From positions 1 to 64,000 of the forward strand of contig NZ_GL883675.1 of NCBI RefSeq assembly GCF_000205025.1: a stretch of DNA of 64,000 nucleotides, given 5' to 3'. Both the position numbers and the translations under genes were made by a program. Positions 16,868-26,830 of the stretch are shown one piece after another; the stretch's first letter is position 1; each line of letters begins with the position of its first letter. The notes under the pieces are model-generated. The model searched no databases. It had not been told where the DNA came from and saw nothing but the letters and a program-made list of their open reading frames with translations. This DNA comes from Parasutterella excrementihominis YIT 11859. Lineage in GTDB: Bacteria; Pseudomonadota; Gammaproteobacteria; Burkholderiales; Burkholderiaceae_F.

Positions 16868-17931
16868 AACGATAAGGGAAACAAGATGCTGAAATCGGTA
16901 CGGCCGGCTTCACTGCTGACCGAGATACTGCCGCCGTGCTGTTCAACGAAAGTCTGAACCAATGAGAGTCCGAGGCCGCTCCCCTGTTCTTTTCCGCTGA
17001 CCAGCGGATAAAAAATACTGTCAGTCAGTTCTTTGGGTATGCCTTCTCCGTTGTCGATCACATGGATATTTAATGCCGTGCGGCAAAAACTTTGACCGAC
17101 CTGAACATGATGGACAACACGGGTTTTAAGCGTGATACAGGCCGTACCCTGTGCTATTTGCTCGGATAAAGCTTCAGCGGCGTTGCGCATTAAGTTCAAG
17201 GAAATTTGTGTCAGCTGACCTCTGTCGGCCATCATTTCAGGTACACTGATGTCATAGTCGCGAACAACCTTTAACCCTTCCGGGAATTCCGACTGCACTA
17301 GAAGGCGAACACGTTCCAGGATTTCGTGAACATTGGTTGGCACAGGATGATAAAGCTGACGGTAAGGCGCGAGGATCTTATCGACAAGATGCTGGAGACG
17401 GTCGGCTTCACTAATGATCACTTCGGTAAATTCTTTATTTTCCGGATCGTGAAGCTCCCCTTCCAAGAGCTGTGCTGCGCCTCGAATCCCTCCGAGAGGA
17501 TTCTTAATTTCATGAGCGAGATTTCTCAGCAGGCGCCGAGTATTTTCAGACAACTCATTCATATGACGTTCTCGCGTCATTTGAAGGGTCTTATCTGCCG
17601 GCACAATCTCGGCCAAGAGAATATTTTCGTCATCTGGGAAAGGATGAATGGTGACTAGAACCGGAATCGGTTCTGCCGGAGGACGCAGGAAATGGTCTAG
17701 TTCGTTCGGAACCAAAAATGAAGGCTCGGGATGCGCACGGTAATTTGCGAGCCATTCATCCGACGAATTCAGGTAATACTGAAGTTTTCTTTCTTTTAGA
17801 AGTTTGAGCGACTGCCCGGATAGAAATTGAGCCGCGGTATTGGCGTAAAGAATATCGCCTTCTTTATTACATGCAAAAAGACCGAGCCTGAGGAGATCGA
17901 AACTTTCTAAACGCTTAGCATCAAAACTCAC
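16864..17931 (-). CDS. ntrB: Nitrogen regulation sensor kinase NtrB
   Basis: NtrB (NRII) phosphorylates and dephosphorylates NtrC in response to PII. The 355-residue cytosolic protein has a PAS domain (about residues 10-110) and a kinase core with LAHEIKNPLGGIRGAAQLLE (His140), N-box NLMRNAAEAL, DNGEGIP and a G2 box reading GSGLGLSLVQ. There is no membrane segment, as expected. The start codon is GTG, five bases after a good GGAGG. A short hairpin lies between glnA and this gene. Confidence 0.95.
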   Translation of the reverse strand: MSFDAKRLESFDLLRLGLFACNKEGDILYANTAAQFLSGQSLKLLKERKLQYYLNSSDEWLANYRAHPEPSFLVPNELDHFLRPPAEPIPVLVTIHPFPDDENILLAEIVPADKTLQMTRERHMNELSENTRRLLRNLAHEIKNPLGGIRGAAQLLEGELHDPENKEFTEVIISEADRLQHLVDKILAPYRQLYHPVPTNVHEILERVRLLVQSEFPEGLKVVRDYDISVPEMMADRGQLTQISLNLMRNAAEALSEQIAQGTACITLKTRVVHHVQVGQSFCRTALNIHVIDNGEGIPKELTDSIFYPLVSGKEQGSGLGLSLVQTFVEQHGGSISVSSEAGRTDFSILFPLSL

Positions 17932-17954
17932 GACATCCTCCGCTCGGTCATTTT

Positions 17955-17974
17955 GCTGTCTTTACTCAGACAGC
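17955..17974. repeat. Hairpin between glnA and ntrB
   Basis: GCTGTCT and AGACAGC form a perfect seven-pair stem with a six-base loop. No T-run follows on the minus strand, so it is not a normal terminator. It may lower read-through or protect the glnA mRNA end, which would explain lower ntrBC than glnA expression. Confidence 0.5.
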
Positions 17975-17988
17975 CTCAAATTACTCTA

Positions 17989-19410
17989 CTAGCTCGAATA
18001 GTACATGTCGTATTCTTCAGGTGTCACCGCCATCTGAGTACGTACGACTTCTTCATGCTTGAGTGCAATGTAAGAGGTGATCAGATCTTCGCTGAAGACT
18101 CCGCCGGCCGTCAGGAATTCATGGTCGGCAGCCAAAGCTTCCAAGGCCTGTTCCAAAGAAGAACATACGGTCGGGATCTTAGCGTTTTCTTCCGGAGGCA
18201 GATCATAGAGATTCTTGTCAGCAGCTTCGCCCGGATGAATCTTGTTCTGGATACCGTCCAAACCGGCCATCAGCAAAGCAGAGAAAGCCAAATAGGGATT
18301 GGCCATCGGATCGGGGAAGCGAACTTCAACGCGACGTGCCTTATCACTGGAAACGAATGGAATACGCAGAGAAGCAGAACGGTTACGGGCGGAATAAGCA
18401 AGTTTCACAGGAGCTTCAAAACCCGGGACTAAACGACGATAGCTGTTCGTTGTCGGATTCGTAATCGCGTTCAAAGCACGAGCGTGTTTGATGACGCCGC
18501 CGATGTAATAGAGAGCCGTATCAGAAAGCCCTGCGTAGCCGTTGCCGGCGAAGATATTCTTGCCGTCTTTCCAAATAGACTGATGAACGTGCATACCTGA
18601 GCCGTTGTCGCCGACAACAGGTTTCGGCATAAAGGTTGCAGTCATGCCGTAGGCTGCTGCCACATTCCAAACTGTGTATTTAAGAATCTGAGTCCAGTCA
18701 GCGCGTTTGGTCAGTGTGCTGAACAGCGTACCGATTTCGCACTGGCCGCAGCCGCCGACTTCATGATGATGAACTTCAACGGGAACGCCCTGTTCTTCAA
18801 GAAGTTCGCACATCTGAGAGCGGACATTGTAGAGAGAGTCAACCGGAGGAACTGGGAAATAACCGCCTTTGACAGTAGGACGATGGCCGCTGTTGGCGCC
18901 GTTCATATCCTTGCCGTTGCTCCAATAGCCTTCTTCACTTTCGATTTTGAAGAAGCTGTGATTCATTGTGGTGCCCCAGCTAACACCGTTAAAAATGAAG
19001 AATTCCGGTTCAGGTCCGAAGTAAGCATTGTCGCCGATACCGGTGCTCTTTAAGTAAGCTTCAGCACGATTGGCAACGCTGCGGGGGTCGCGATCGTATC
19101 CCTTGCCGGTAGAAGGCTCAACAACGTTGCAGGTCAGGATCATTGTCGGAATATCTTCGTCGGCGAACGGGTCCATACGGGCGCTGTCCGGATCCGGCAT
19201 CAGCAGCATATCGCTGGCCTCAATGCCTTTCCATCCAGCGATGGAAGAACCGTCGAAAGCGTGACCTTCTTCAAACTTGTCTTCATCAAAAGCAGAAACC
19301 GGTACGGAAACGTGCTGTTCTTTGCCTTTGAAATCAGTGAAGCGCAAATCAACAAATTTGACGTTGTTGTCCACAAGCATCTGCATGATTTCAGCGCTGG
19401 TCTTAGCCAT
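17989..19410 (-). CDS. glnA: Glutamine synthetase type I (adenylylated form)
   Basis: GlnA makes glutamine from glutamate, ammonia and ATP as a cytosolic dodecamer. The 473-residue protein shows the early [13 protein letters not shown] strand, [11 protein letters not shown], the EPEFF metal-binding motif, [10 protein letters not shown], the ATP-binding region [12 protein letters not shown] and NRSASLRIP. The adenylylation loop reads NLYDLPPEE with Tyr402, so activity should be controlled by GlnE. The start is at 19410, preceded by AAGGAGATATCC; an upstream in-frame codon at 19446 is not needed. Transcription should run from a sigma-54 promoter under NtrC control (next entries). Confidence 0.97.
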   Translation of the reverse strand: MAKTSAEIMQMLVDNNVKFVDLRFTDFKGKEQHVSVPVSAFDEDKFEEGHAFDGSSIAGWKGIEASDMLLMPDPDSARMDPFADEDIPTMILTCNVVEPSTGKGYDRDPRSVANRAEAYLKSTGIGDNAYFGPEPEFFIFNGVSWGTTMNHSFFKIESEEGYWSNGKDMNGANSGHRPTVKGGYFPVPPVDSLYNVRSQMCELLEEQGVPVEVHHHEVGGCGQCEIGTLFSTLTKRADWTQILKYTVWNVAAAYGMTATFMPKPVVGDNGSGMHVHQSIWKDGKNIFAGNGYAGLSDTALYYIGGVIKHARALNAITNPTTNSYRRLVPGFEAPVKLAYSARNRSASLRIPFVSSDKARRVEVRFPDPMANPYLAFSALLMAGLDGIQNKIHPGEAADKNLYDLPPEENAKIPTVCSSLEQALEALAADHEFLTAGGVFSEDLITSYIALKHEEVVRTQMAVTPEEYDMYYSS

Positions 19411-19468
19411 GGATATCTCCTTAGTAAATTTGGACGTAGCAATCAAAAAATATGTTCAACAAAGCTTA

Positions 19469-19484
19469 TGCAAATTTCGTGCCA
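19469..19484 (-). promoter_or_regulatory. Sigma-54 promoter of glnA
   Basis: Read on the minus strand the sequence is TGGCAC, five bases, TTGCA, a full match to the -24/-12 consensus. The expected transcription start is near 19457, giving a leader of about 47 bases before glnA. Confidence 0.9.
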
Positions 19485-19494
19485 ATTTTCGACA

Positions 19495-19510
19495 TGCACG
19501 AAATCATGCA
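19495..19510. promoter_or_regulatory. Weak TGCA palindrome just upstream of the sigma-54 promoter
   Basis: TGCACGAAATCATGCA has NtrC-like ends but is one base shorter than the usual 17-base site. It sits about 10 bases from the -24 element, where a low-affinity NtrC site or governor site could lie. Confidence 0.3.
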
Positions 19511-19555
19511 TTCTCAAAGAGCCTCAGTAAGCAATCGCAAAAACTTTTGTAATGA

Positions 19556-19572
19556 TGCACCTTTTTAGTGCA
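19556..19572. promoter_or_regulatory. NtrC binding site upstream of glnA
   Basis: TGCACCTTTTTAGTGCA keeps both arms (TGCAC and GTGCA) of the 17-base NtrC consensus. Its centre lies about 107 bases before the predicted start site, the same place as the strong NtrC enhancer of E. coli glnAp2. Confidence 0.85.
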
Positions 19573-19625
19573 AAAAGGAACAATTTAGGGATTTTTTTAT
19601 TGATTTTTGATCCGCAATAGAACAT

Positions 19626-19642
19626 TGCGGCGAAATGGTGCA
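19626..19642. promoter_or_regulatory. Second, weaker NtrC-like site
   Basis: TGCGGCGAAATGGTGCA keeps one perfect arm (GTGCA) and three of five bases of the other. Its centre is 70 bases beyond the strong site, close to seven helical turns, so both could be on one face of the DNA. Confidence 0.5.
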
Positions 19643-19664
19643 TTTCTTCCGAGTGAAACAATTA

Positions 19665-19682
19665 GCGGCCGAAATCGGCCGC
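19665..19682 (-). terminator. Probable terminator of the rph-rdgB-hemW unit
   Basis: GCGGCCGA and TCGGCCGC form an eight-pair stem with a two-base gap 30 bases after hemW. On the minus strand it is followed by TAATTGTTT, a modest T-tract. Confidence 0.6.
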
Positions 19683-19711
19683 ATAGTTTGATGTCGTACG
19701 CTGAGATCCTG

Positions 19712-20851
19712 TCAAAGAAAAGCTTCAAGCACCTCGTTCAAGAAAAGCCAGCCCTTCTCTGTCGTTTTGATTCTCTTGAGATGGTCGCAGACAAGACCTT
19801 TTTCTCGAAGTTCCGTCCAAATCGACTCAATAACATCGAAATCGAGGCCGGTCCTCTCGGTGTAAAAATCGAAGGGCACGCCCTCTCTCAGCCGAAGCGC
19901 ATTAAGCATGAATTCAAATGGCAAATCTTCCGGATCAATGAGTTTCCGCTCGGCGATTTGAGTCTGATGTTCTTTAAACGATAAAAGCCATCGGGCCGGA
20001 TCGCGATAGTTATAAAAACGCTCCGGACGTCCTTGAATGGTTATTTTTCCGTGGGCACCGGGACCGACGGCAAAATAATCTCCGAACTCCCAATAGTTAA
20101 GGTTATGCCTGCAGCGGTACCCTCCTTTGGCATAGGCAGACACTTCATAGTGATCAAAACCGCGGGCTGCGGTTTTATCCCTGACCAAATCGGACATATC
20201 TGAAAGCACATCGTCATCAGGAATCCCTTTGGGCGGAAATTTGGCAAAATAGGTGTTCGGCTCCAGGGTCAGCTGATAGCAGGACAAATGCGTCGATCCG
20301 AAAGAAAACGCGGTTTCCAGCTCTTCGTCCAGTTCCTGAATAGTCTGGCCGGGAAGCCCGAACATTAAATCCAGGTTGAAGTTCTCAAAGATCTTTCCGG
20401 CGCTTTCTGCAGCCCGCCTGGCTTCCTGCGAGTTGTGAACCCGGCCTAAAGCCCTCAATTTAGCGTCATCAAAACTTTGAATTCCGATCGAAAGCCGGTT
20501 GACACCGGCCTCCCTGAAGTCTTTAAATTTCTGTTCCTCAAAAGTGCCGGGGTTGGCTTCCAGCGTAATTTCGATGTTTTCGTGGAACGGAATATTGTTG
20601 TCGGCCGCTTCAATGATTCTGCCGATGGTTTCCGGCGCCATCAGAGAAGGAGTGCCGCCCCCGAAAAATATGCTCTTCAGCTTTCTTCTCTGGACACGGG
20701 CGCCCTGCTCTTTGAGCCCTTCAATGATGGCAGCCTCATAGAGTGCTTCCGGCGCCGGCCCTCTCAAGCCGTGAGAATTAAAGTCGCAGTAAGGACATTT
20801 TTTTAGGCACCACGGCCAGTGAATATATAAAGAAAGCGGAAGTTCTTTCAA
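19712..20851 (-). CDS. hemW: Radical SAM heme chaperone HemW
   Basis: HemW binds heme and passes it to target proteins; it was formerly annotated as oxygen-independent coproporphyrinogen oxidase. The 379-residue product has the cluster motif CLKKCPYC (Cys15, Cys19, Cys22), the GGGTPSL motif, NRLSIGIQSFDD, DLMFGLPGQT and a C-terminal HemN_C region. It has the extra Cys of HemW-type sequences rather than the HemN N-terminus, so HemW is the better call. The start codon is TTG, two bases after the rdgB stop, with a GGAATTGG site inside rdgB. It is the last gene of the rph-rdgB-hemW operon. Confidence 0.93.
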   Translation of the reverse strand: MKELPLSLYIHWPWCLKKCPYCDFNSHGLRGPAPEALYEAAIIEGLKEQGARVQRRKLKSIFFGGGTPSLMAPETIGRIIEAADNNIPFHENIEITLEANPGTFEEQKFKDFREAGVNRLSIGIQSFDDAKLRALGRVHNSQEARRAAESAGKIFENFNLDLMFGLPGQTIQELDEELETAFSFGSTHLSCYQLTLEPNTYFAKFPPKGIPDDDVLSDMSDLVRDKTAARGFDHYEVSAYAKGGYRCRHNLNYWEFGDYFAVGPGAHGKITIQGRPERFYNYRDPARWLLSFKEHQTQIAERKLIDPEDLPFEFMLNALRLREGVPFDFYTERTGLDFDVIESIWTELREKGLVCDHLKRIKTTEKGWLFLNEVLEAFL

Positions 20852-20852
20852 T

Positions 20853-21452
20853 TTACCAATTCCAACGTTCGGTTAATAAAGTGCGCATTTTTCTCATGGC
20901 TTTGCCGCGATGGCTGACGGCATTCTTTTCTTCGGCCGTCATCTGAGCAGCGGTCTTTCCGTCCGGCGTCACGATAAAGAAAGGATCGTATCCGAAGCCG
21001 CCCTCGCCTTTCGGTTCATAACCGATCGTGCCGTTCCAAAAATCAATCGCGATCAGCGGCTCGGGATCGTTTTCATCACGGACGGCGACAATAACGCAGG
21101 TGTAATGAGCGTTACGATTGTCTTTGTCTTCAAGTTCTTTAATCAGTTTTGCGTTATTTGCAGCATCTGAGCTCGGCTCGCCGGCAAAACGTGCACTCAG
21201 TACGCCGGGCGCGCCTTTTAAGGCATCCGAGCAAATTCCCGAGTCATCGGCAATGGCCGGAAGACCGGAATGTTTCGCCGCCCATCTGGCTTTTGCCAGC
21301 GCATTTTCCACAAAGGTACCGAAAGGCTCTTCTGCAGAAGGGATTCCCAAAGAACCTTGAGAAATCACTTCGGCACTCATCGGAGCAAGAAGCTCCTGCA
21401 TTTCTTTCATTTTCTTTTTGTTATTGCTGGCGAGAACAATTTTCTTAGACAT
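20853..21452 (-). CDS. rdgB: XTP/dITP diphosphatase (RdgB/HAM1)
   Basis: This housekeeping enzyme hydrolyses non-canonical purine triphosphates (dITP, XTP) to monophosphates and keeps them out of DNA. The 199-residue protein starts IVLASNNKKKMKEM (substrate-binding SNN-K motif) and has GLPAIADDSGICSDAL with the catalytic Asp, then GYEPKGEGGFGYDPFF and a closing VSHRGKA motif. A GAGGAG precedes its ATG and overlaps the end of rph. Confidence 0.95.
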   Translation of the reverse strand: MSKKIVLASNNKKKMKEMQELLAPMSAEVISQGSLGIPSAEEPFGTFVENALAKARWAAKHSGLPAIADDSGICSDALKGAPGVLSARFAGEPSSDAANNAKLIKELEDKDNRNAHYTCVIVAVRDENDPEPLIAIDFWNGTIGYEPKGEGGFGYDPFFIVTPDGKTAAQMTAEEKNAVSHRGKAMRKMRTLLTERWNW

Positions 21453-21458
21453 GTCTTT

Positions 21459-22196
21459 TTACTCCTCGGCAAGAGCTGCTCTCTGAGCTGCAAACAGCTG
21501 CTTCAGGCCGTCTTCAGCCAGCTTGAGCAAAGCATCGAGGTCTTCCCGACTAAAGGGTTCTCCTTCAGCGGTTCCCTGCAGTTCAACAAATTTTCCTGCG
21601 TCTGTCATCACGACATTCATATCCGTATCACTTAAATGATCTTCGTCGTAGTCGAAATCAGCAACTGGAACACCTTCATAAATACCAACTGAAAGTGCAG
21701 CGACTTGTCCTTTGAGCGGAGATTTTTCCAAGGAGCCGTTTTTAATGAGCCAATTGACGGCATCAGCGAGTGCCACATATGCACCGGTAATCGAAGCGCA
21801 TCTTGTACCGCCGTCTGCCTGGGTCACATCGCAGTCAATTTTGATCATTCTCTCGCCGAGTGCTTCCATGTCCACCACTGCGCGCAGAGATCTTCCGATC
21901 AGACGCTGGATTTCCTGTGTGCGGCCGCTTTGCTTTCCTTTGGCGGCTTCTCGGTCCGTGCGAGTACCGGTAGCGCGCGGCAGCATTCCGTACTCCGCAG
22001 TCACCCAGCCTTTTCCCTGATCTTTGAGCCAGCCCGGGACCTTTTCTTCAACCGAAGCGGTGCAAATGACCTTGGTGCCTCCGACTTCAATTAAAACGGA
22101 GCCTTCGGCGTATTTTGTGTAGTGACGTGTGATCTTTATCGGGCGCAGTTCGTCTGCTTTGCGGCCGCTGGGACGGCTCCAAGTTTCTTCTGTCAT
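21459..22196 (-). CDS. rph: Ribonuclease PH
   Basis: RNase PH is a phosphate-dependent 3' exonuclease that trims tRNA ends. The 245-residue protein has [12 protein letters not shown] at its start, the phosphate site region [11 protein letters not shown], and [18 protein letters not shown] (RNase PH signature). The length is as usual and the ATG follows GGAGATATGA. It is the first gene of rph-rdgB-hemW, divergent from yicC, an arrangement common in Betaproteobacteria. Confidence 0.96.
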   Translation of the reverse strand: MTEETWSRPSGRKADELRPIKITRHYTKYAEGSVLIEVGGTKVICTASVEEKVPGWLKDQGKGWVTAEYGMLPRATGTRTDREAAKGKQSGRTQEIQRLIGRSLRAVVDMEALGERMIKIDCDVTQADGGTRCASITGAYVALADAVNWLIKNGSLEKSPLKGQVAALSVGIYEGVPVADFDYDEDHLSDTDMNVVMTDAGKFVELQGTAEGEPFSREDLDALLKLAEDGLKQLFAAQRAALAEE

Positions 22197-22370
22197 TCAT
22201 ATCTCCTTCAACAATGTTCTGTCATTCTAATGAAGGCAGATTCGTAAACCATAATTTCCACCCGATCCGAACCTTGTGGAAGTTAGAGCCGGCTTCAAGG
22301 AAGGTAAAATACGGCGGCAGAAAGACCGTGCAATCCAGTTCAATCAAGCGCGGCAGAGAAGGAGTTTTGA

Positions 22371-23273
22371 ATGAGTAATATTTCGAGTATGACGGGTTAC
22401 GCGAATGCCAAAGTCCAAACCGACATGGGCTTGCTGAGCATCGACATGAGAAGCGTTAACTCTCGTTTTTTAGACTTAAGTTTCCGCGCTTCCGAAGAAA
22501 TTCGTTTCCTCGAACCGAAATTCAGAGAGATCATCTCCGGCAAAATCGCCCGCGGCAAGATGGAATGCCGCTTGAATTTAGTGGATTCCGGCTTATCGGC
22601 GGATACGGCCTTAAATGAAGAAGCCCTCAACAAGCTTATGGCTCTTCAGACGCAGGTCTTAAAGACAGACCCTTCCGCCACAGCCCTGCGCGTCGCCGAC
22701 ATTCTGAATTATCCCGGCATCGTCGCCGCTCCGGTCCCCGATCCCGAAGTCTTCGCAAAGCAAGTGCTGACAGGCTTTGAACAGTGCCTCGCTGCATTTA
22801 ACGAAAGCCGACAGCGTGAAGGCGCTGCTTTAGCTCAGGTTCTGCTCAAATACTGCACACAGATTGAAGACCTCGTCAATACGCTTCGTCCTAAGATTCC
22901 TGAAATTCTTCAGGCGCAAAAGGACAAACTCACCGAAAGACTTGAAGAAGCATTAGGTACCACGCTGGCAGACGGCGCTCAGATCACCAAAGAAGAAGTC
23001 AATGAACGCATCCGTCAGGAAATCACGCTTTACGGCATCAAGCTTGATGTCAACGAAGAGATGGAAAGACTGTGCACCCACGTCAAAGAAGTGAGAAGAA
23101 CACTGGATCGCGGCGGCCCCGTCGGCCGGAAACTCGACTTCCTGATGCAGGAACTCAACCGTGAAGCCAATACGCTCGGCAGCAAAGCCGTTTCAATTTC
23201 GATGACGGACACGTCCGTCAATCTGAAGCTCGTGATTGAATCGATGCGCGAGCAAATTCAGAACCTCGAATAA
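22371..23273 (+). CDS. yicC: YicC-family endoribonuclease
   Basis: YicC proteins are recently described endoribonucleases linked to small-RNA decay. The 300-residue protein has the N-terminal YicC_N pattern (SMTGYANA, MRSVNSRFLDLSFR) and the C-terminal DUF1732 part (EMERLCTHVKEVRRTL, GRKLDFLMQELNREANTLGSK). An AAGGAG site stands before the ATG. It is a single gene that ends at a strong terminator. Confidence 0.93.
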   Translation: MSNISSMTGYANAKVQTDMGLLSIDMRSVNSRFLDLSFRASEEIRFLEPKFREIISGKIARGKMECRLNLVDSGLSADTALNEEALNKLMALQTQVLKTDPSATALRVADILNYPGIVAAPVPDPEVFAKQVLTGFEQCLAAFNESRQREGAALAQVLLKYCTQIEDLVNTLRPKIPEILQAQKDKLTERLEEALGTTLADGAQITKEEVNERIRQEITLYGIKLDVNEEMERLCTHVKEVRRTLDRGGPVGRKLDFLMQELNREANTLGSKAVSISMTDTSVNLKLVIESMREQIQNLE

Positions 23274-23293
23274 TTTTTCTTTTTCTGATAATC

Positions 23294-23328
23294 GAAGGGG
23301 CGCCCATCGGCGCCCCTTCTTGTTTCTT
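23294..23328 (+). terminator. Terminator of yicC
   Basis: GAAGGGGCGCC and GGCGCCCCTTC pair over 11 bases with a CATC loop, followed by TTGTTTCTTT. Confidence 0.88.
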
Positions 23329-23343
23329 TAGCAGTTCAAATGA

Positions 23344-24890
<1,547 letters not shown>

Positions 24891-24892
24891 CA

Positions 24893-26635
24893 TCAGATTT
24901 TCTCCGAGCCTAAGATCATTTCCGTCAGTCCGCGTCCGGCTTTCACCATCGGCCAAACGTTTTCGGTCGGATCCACATGGAAATCAAGGAAGACGAGTTT
25001 GTCTTTGTATTTGCCGAAAGCATCCTTCAGAGCTTGTTCGACGTCTTCAGGACGATCGACCACAATACCGATGTGACCGTAAGCTTCCGCCAGGGCTTTA
25101 AAGTCCGGTGTCACTTCCATGTGAGAATGGGAGTAGCGGCGGTCATATTCAAGTTCCTGCCACTGACGAACCATACCGAGATAGTTATTGTTGAGCAGGA
25201 TGATCTTGGGCGCTACGCCGAGCTGCTTAGCAGTGGCCAATTCCTGAATATTCATCTGAATGGAACCGTCGCCTGTGACGCAGACCACCGGTTTATCGGG
25301 ATGAGCAACGCAGGCACCGATCGCATAAGGCAGGCCCACACCCATCGTGCCCAAGCCGCCGGAAGTCAGCCAATGGCGAGGCTTACGGAACTTAAGGAAT
25401 TGGGCGCACCACATCTGATGCTGACCGACGTCGGTCGCCACGATCATATCGTCACCGCCGATTTCCTGCAGCTTCTGAAGAACGTACTGAGGCTTAATCA
25501 CCGTATCGCTGTTTTCGTAGTGAAGGCAGTCTTTTTCACGCCAGCCGTTGATTCTGTTTTGCCACGCGGCAAGCTTTTCAGGATCGGGGCGCTTGTCGGT
25601 GGTTTCGAGCAGATTGAGCATGTCGGCGATGACTTCTTTCACGTCGCCGACAATCGGGATATCGACTTTCACGCGTTTGGAAATCGTGGACGGATCGATA
25701 TCAATATGAATAATCTTGCGGCCGGGCTGTGCAAAGTTGGACGGCAAGCCGACAACGCGGTCGTCGAATCTGGAACCGATTGCGATCAGAACGTCGCAGT
25801 TCTGCATCGCCATGTTAGCTTCGTAGGTTCCGTGCATGCCCACCATGCCGAGGAACTTTTTATCGTCGGATGGCATGGCACCCAACCCCATCAATGTTGA
25901 ATTGACGGGAATGCCGAGTTCAAAAGCTAAACGCTGGAGCAGTTCGCTCGCATTGGCAGAAACGATGCCTCCGCCGATATGGATCAAAGGACGTTCAGCC
26001 GAGAGAATTAATTGCAGTGCCTTTTTGATCTGGCCCAAATGGCCCTTCGTCAAAGGTTTGTAAGAACGAAGTTCCATGTTTTCCGGATATTGATATTCGC
26101 AGATCGCTGCGGAAACATCCTTCGGAATGTCGATCAAGACAGGACCGGGGCGGCCGGTTTTAGCAATATAAAAAGCTTTCTTAATCGTCTTGGCTAAGTC
26201 TTTTACATCTTTCACCAAGAAATTGTGTTTGACACAAGGACGAGAGATACCGACGATATCCACTTCTTGGAAAGCATCCTGACCGATCGCGAGGGTATTA
26301 ACCTGACCGGTAAAAATAACCATCGGAATGCTGTCGGCATAGGCGGTCGCGATGCCGGTAACAGCGTTAGTAGCGCCGGGTCCGCTGGTGACCAAGGCTA
26401 CGCCGACTTTATTAGATGCTCTGGAGTAGGCATCTGCAGCATGAGCTGCACCTTGTTCGTGTCGAACAAGAATGTGTTTGAATTTATCCTGCTTATAGAT
26501 CGCGTCAAAAATATTCAGCACGCTGCCGCCGGGATAACCAAAAACGTATTCAACGCCTTCTTCGGCAAGCGCGCGTACAAGTATCTCTGACCCGTTCAGA
26601 CGTTCTGCGGGTTTAGACCCTTCTTGAGATTTCAT
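24893..26635 (-). CDS. ilvB: Acetolactate synthase large (catalytic) subunit
   Basis: This ThDP enzyme condenses two pyruvates, or pyruvate and 2-oxobutyrate, as the first common step of branched-chain amino acid synthesis. The 580-residue protein has the N-terminal VEYVFGYPGG with catalytic Glu in RHEQGAAHAADAY, a central FAD-binding domain, and the ThDP motif GDGSIQMNIQEL ending in NNN. The ATG at 26635 is taken with an AAGGA upstream; the TTG at 26653 is less likely. It could equally be called ilvI or ilvG, since beta-proteobacterial names vary. Confidence 0.95.
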   Translation of the reverse strand: MKSQEGSKPAERLNGSEILVRALAEEGVEYVFGYPGGSVLNIFDAIYKQDKFKHILVRHEQGAAHAADAYSRASNKVGVALVTSGPGATNAVTGIATAYADSIPMVIFTGQVNTLAIGQDAFQEVDIVGISRPCVKHNFLVKDVKDLAKTIKKAFYIAKTGRPGPVLIDIPKDVSAAICEYQYPENMELRSYKPLTKGHLGQIKKALQLILSAERPLIHIGGGIVSANASELLQRLAFELGIPVNSTLMGLGAMPSDDKKFLGMVGMHGTYEANMAMQNCDVLIAIGSRFDDRVVGLPSNFAQPGRKIIHIDIDPSTISKRVKVDIPIVGDVKEVIADMLNLLETTDKRPDPEKLAAWQNRINGWREKDCLHYENSDTVIKPQYVLQKLQEIGGDDMIVATDVGQHQMWCAQFLKFRKPRHWLTSGGLGTMGVGLPYAIGACVAHPDKPVVCVTGDGSIQMNIQELATAKQLGVAPKIILLNNNYLGMVRQWQELEYDRRYSHSHMEVTPDFKALAEAYGHIGIVVDRPEDVEQALKDAFGKYKDKLVFLDFHVDPTENVWPMVKAGRGLTEMILGSEKI

Positions 26636-26830
26636 TAGGAAATATCCTTTCAAAGTCCACGGGAAATTGATTGGAGGCGAACACTCTGCTTGTGACGGAG
26701 GCCCGCATGTTCTAATACCGACGCCGGCTCATTCTTGCGGAATGGTTGGGTTCAGTTTTTTTATTCTTCTTGTAGAAGACTCTTCCAATATAGCGCAATA
26801 AACGCGGGAACTTTAAATCTCAGAAAGAAA

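Noticed and set aside
24977-25900. A 307-codon open frame opposite ilvB
   Set aside because: Antisense shadow of ilvB.
26654-26830. Possible ilvB leader peptide or attenuator
   Set aside because: No short frame rich in Ile/Leu/Val and no paired terminator/antiterminator could be made out upstream of ilvB.
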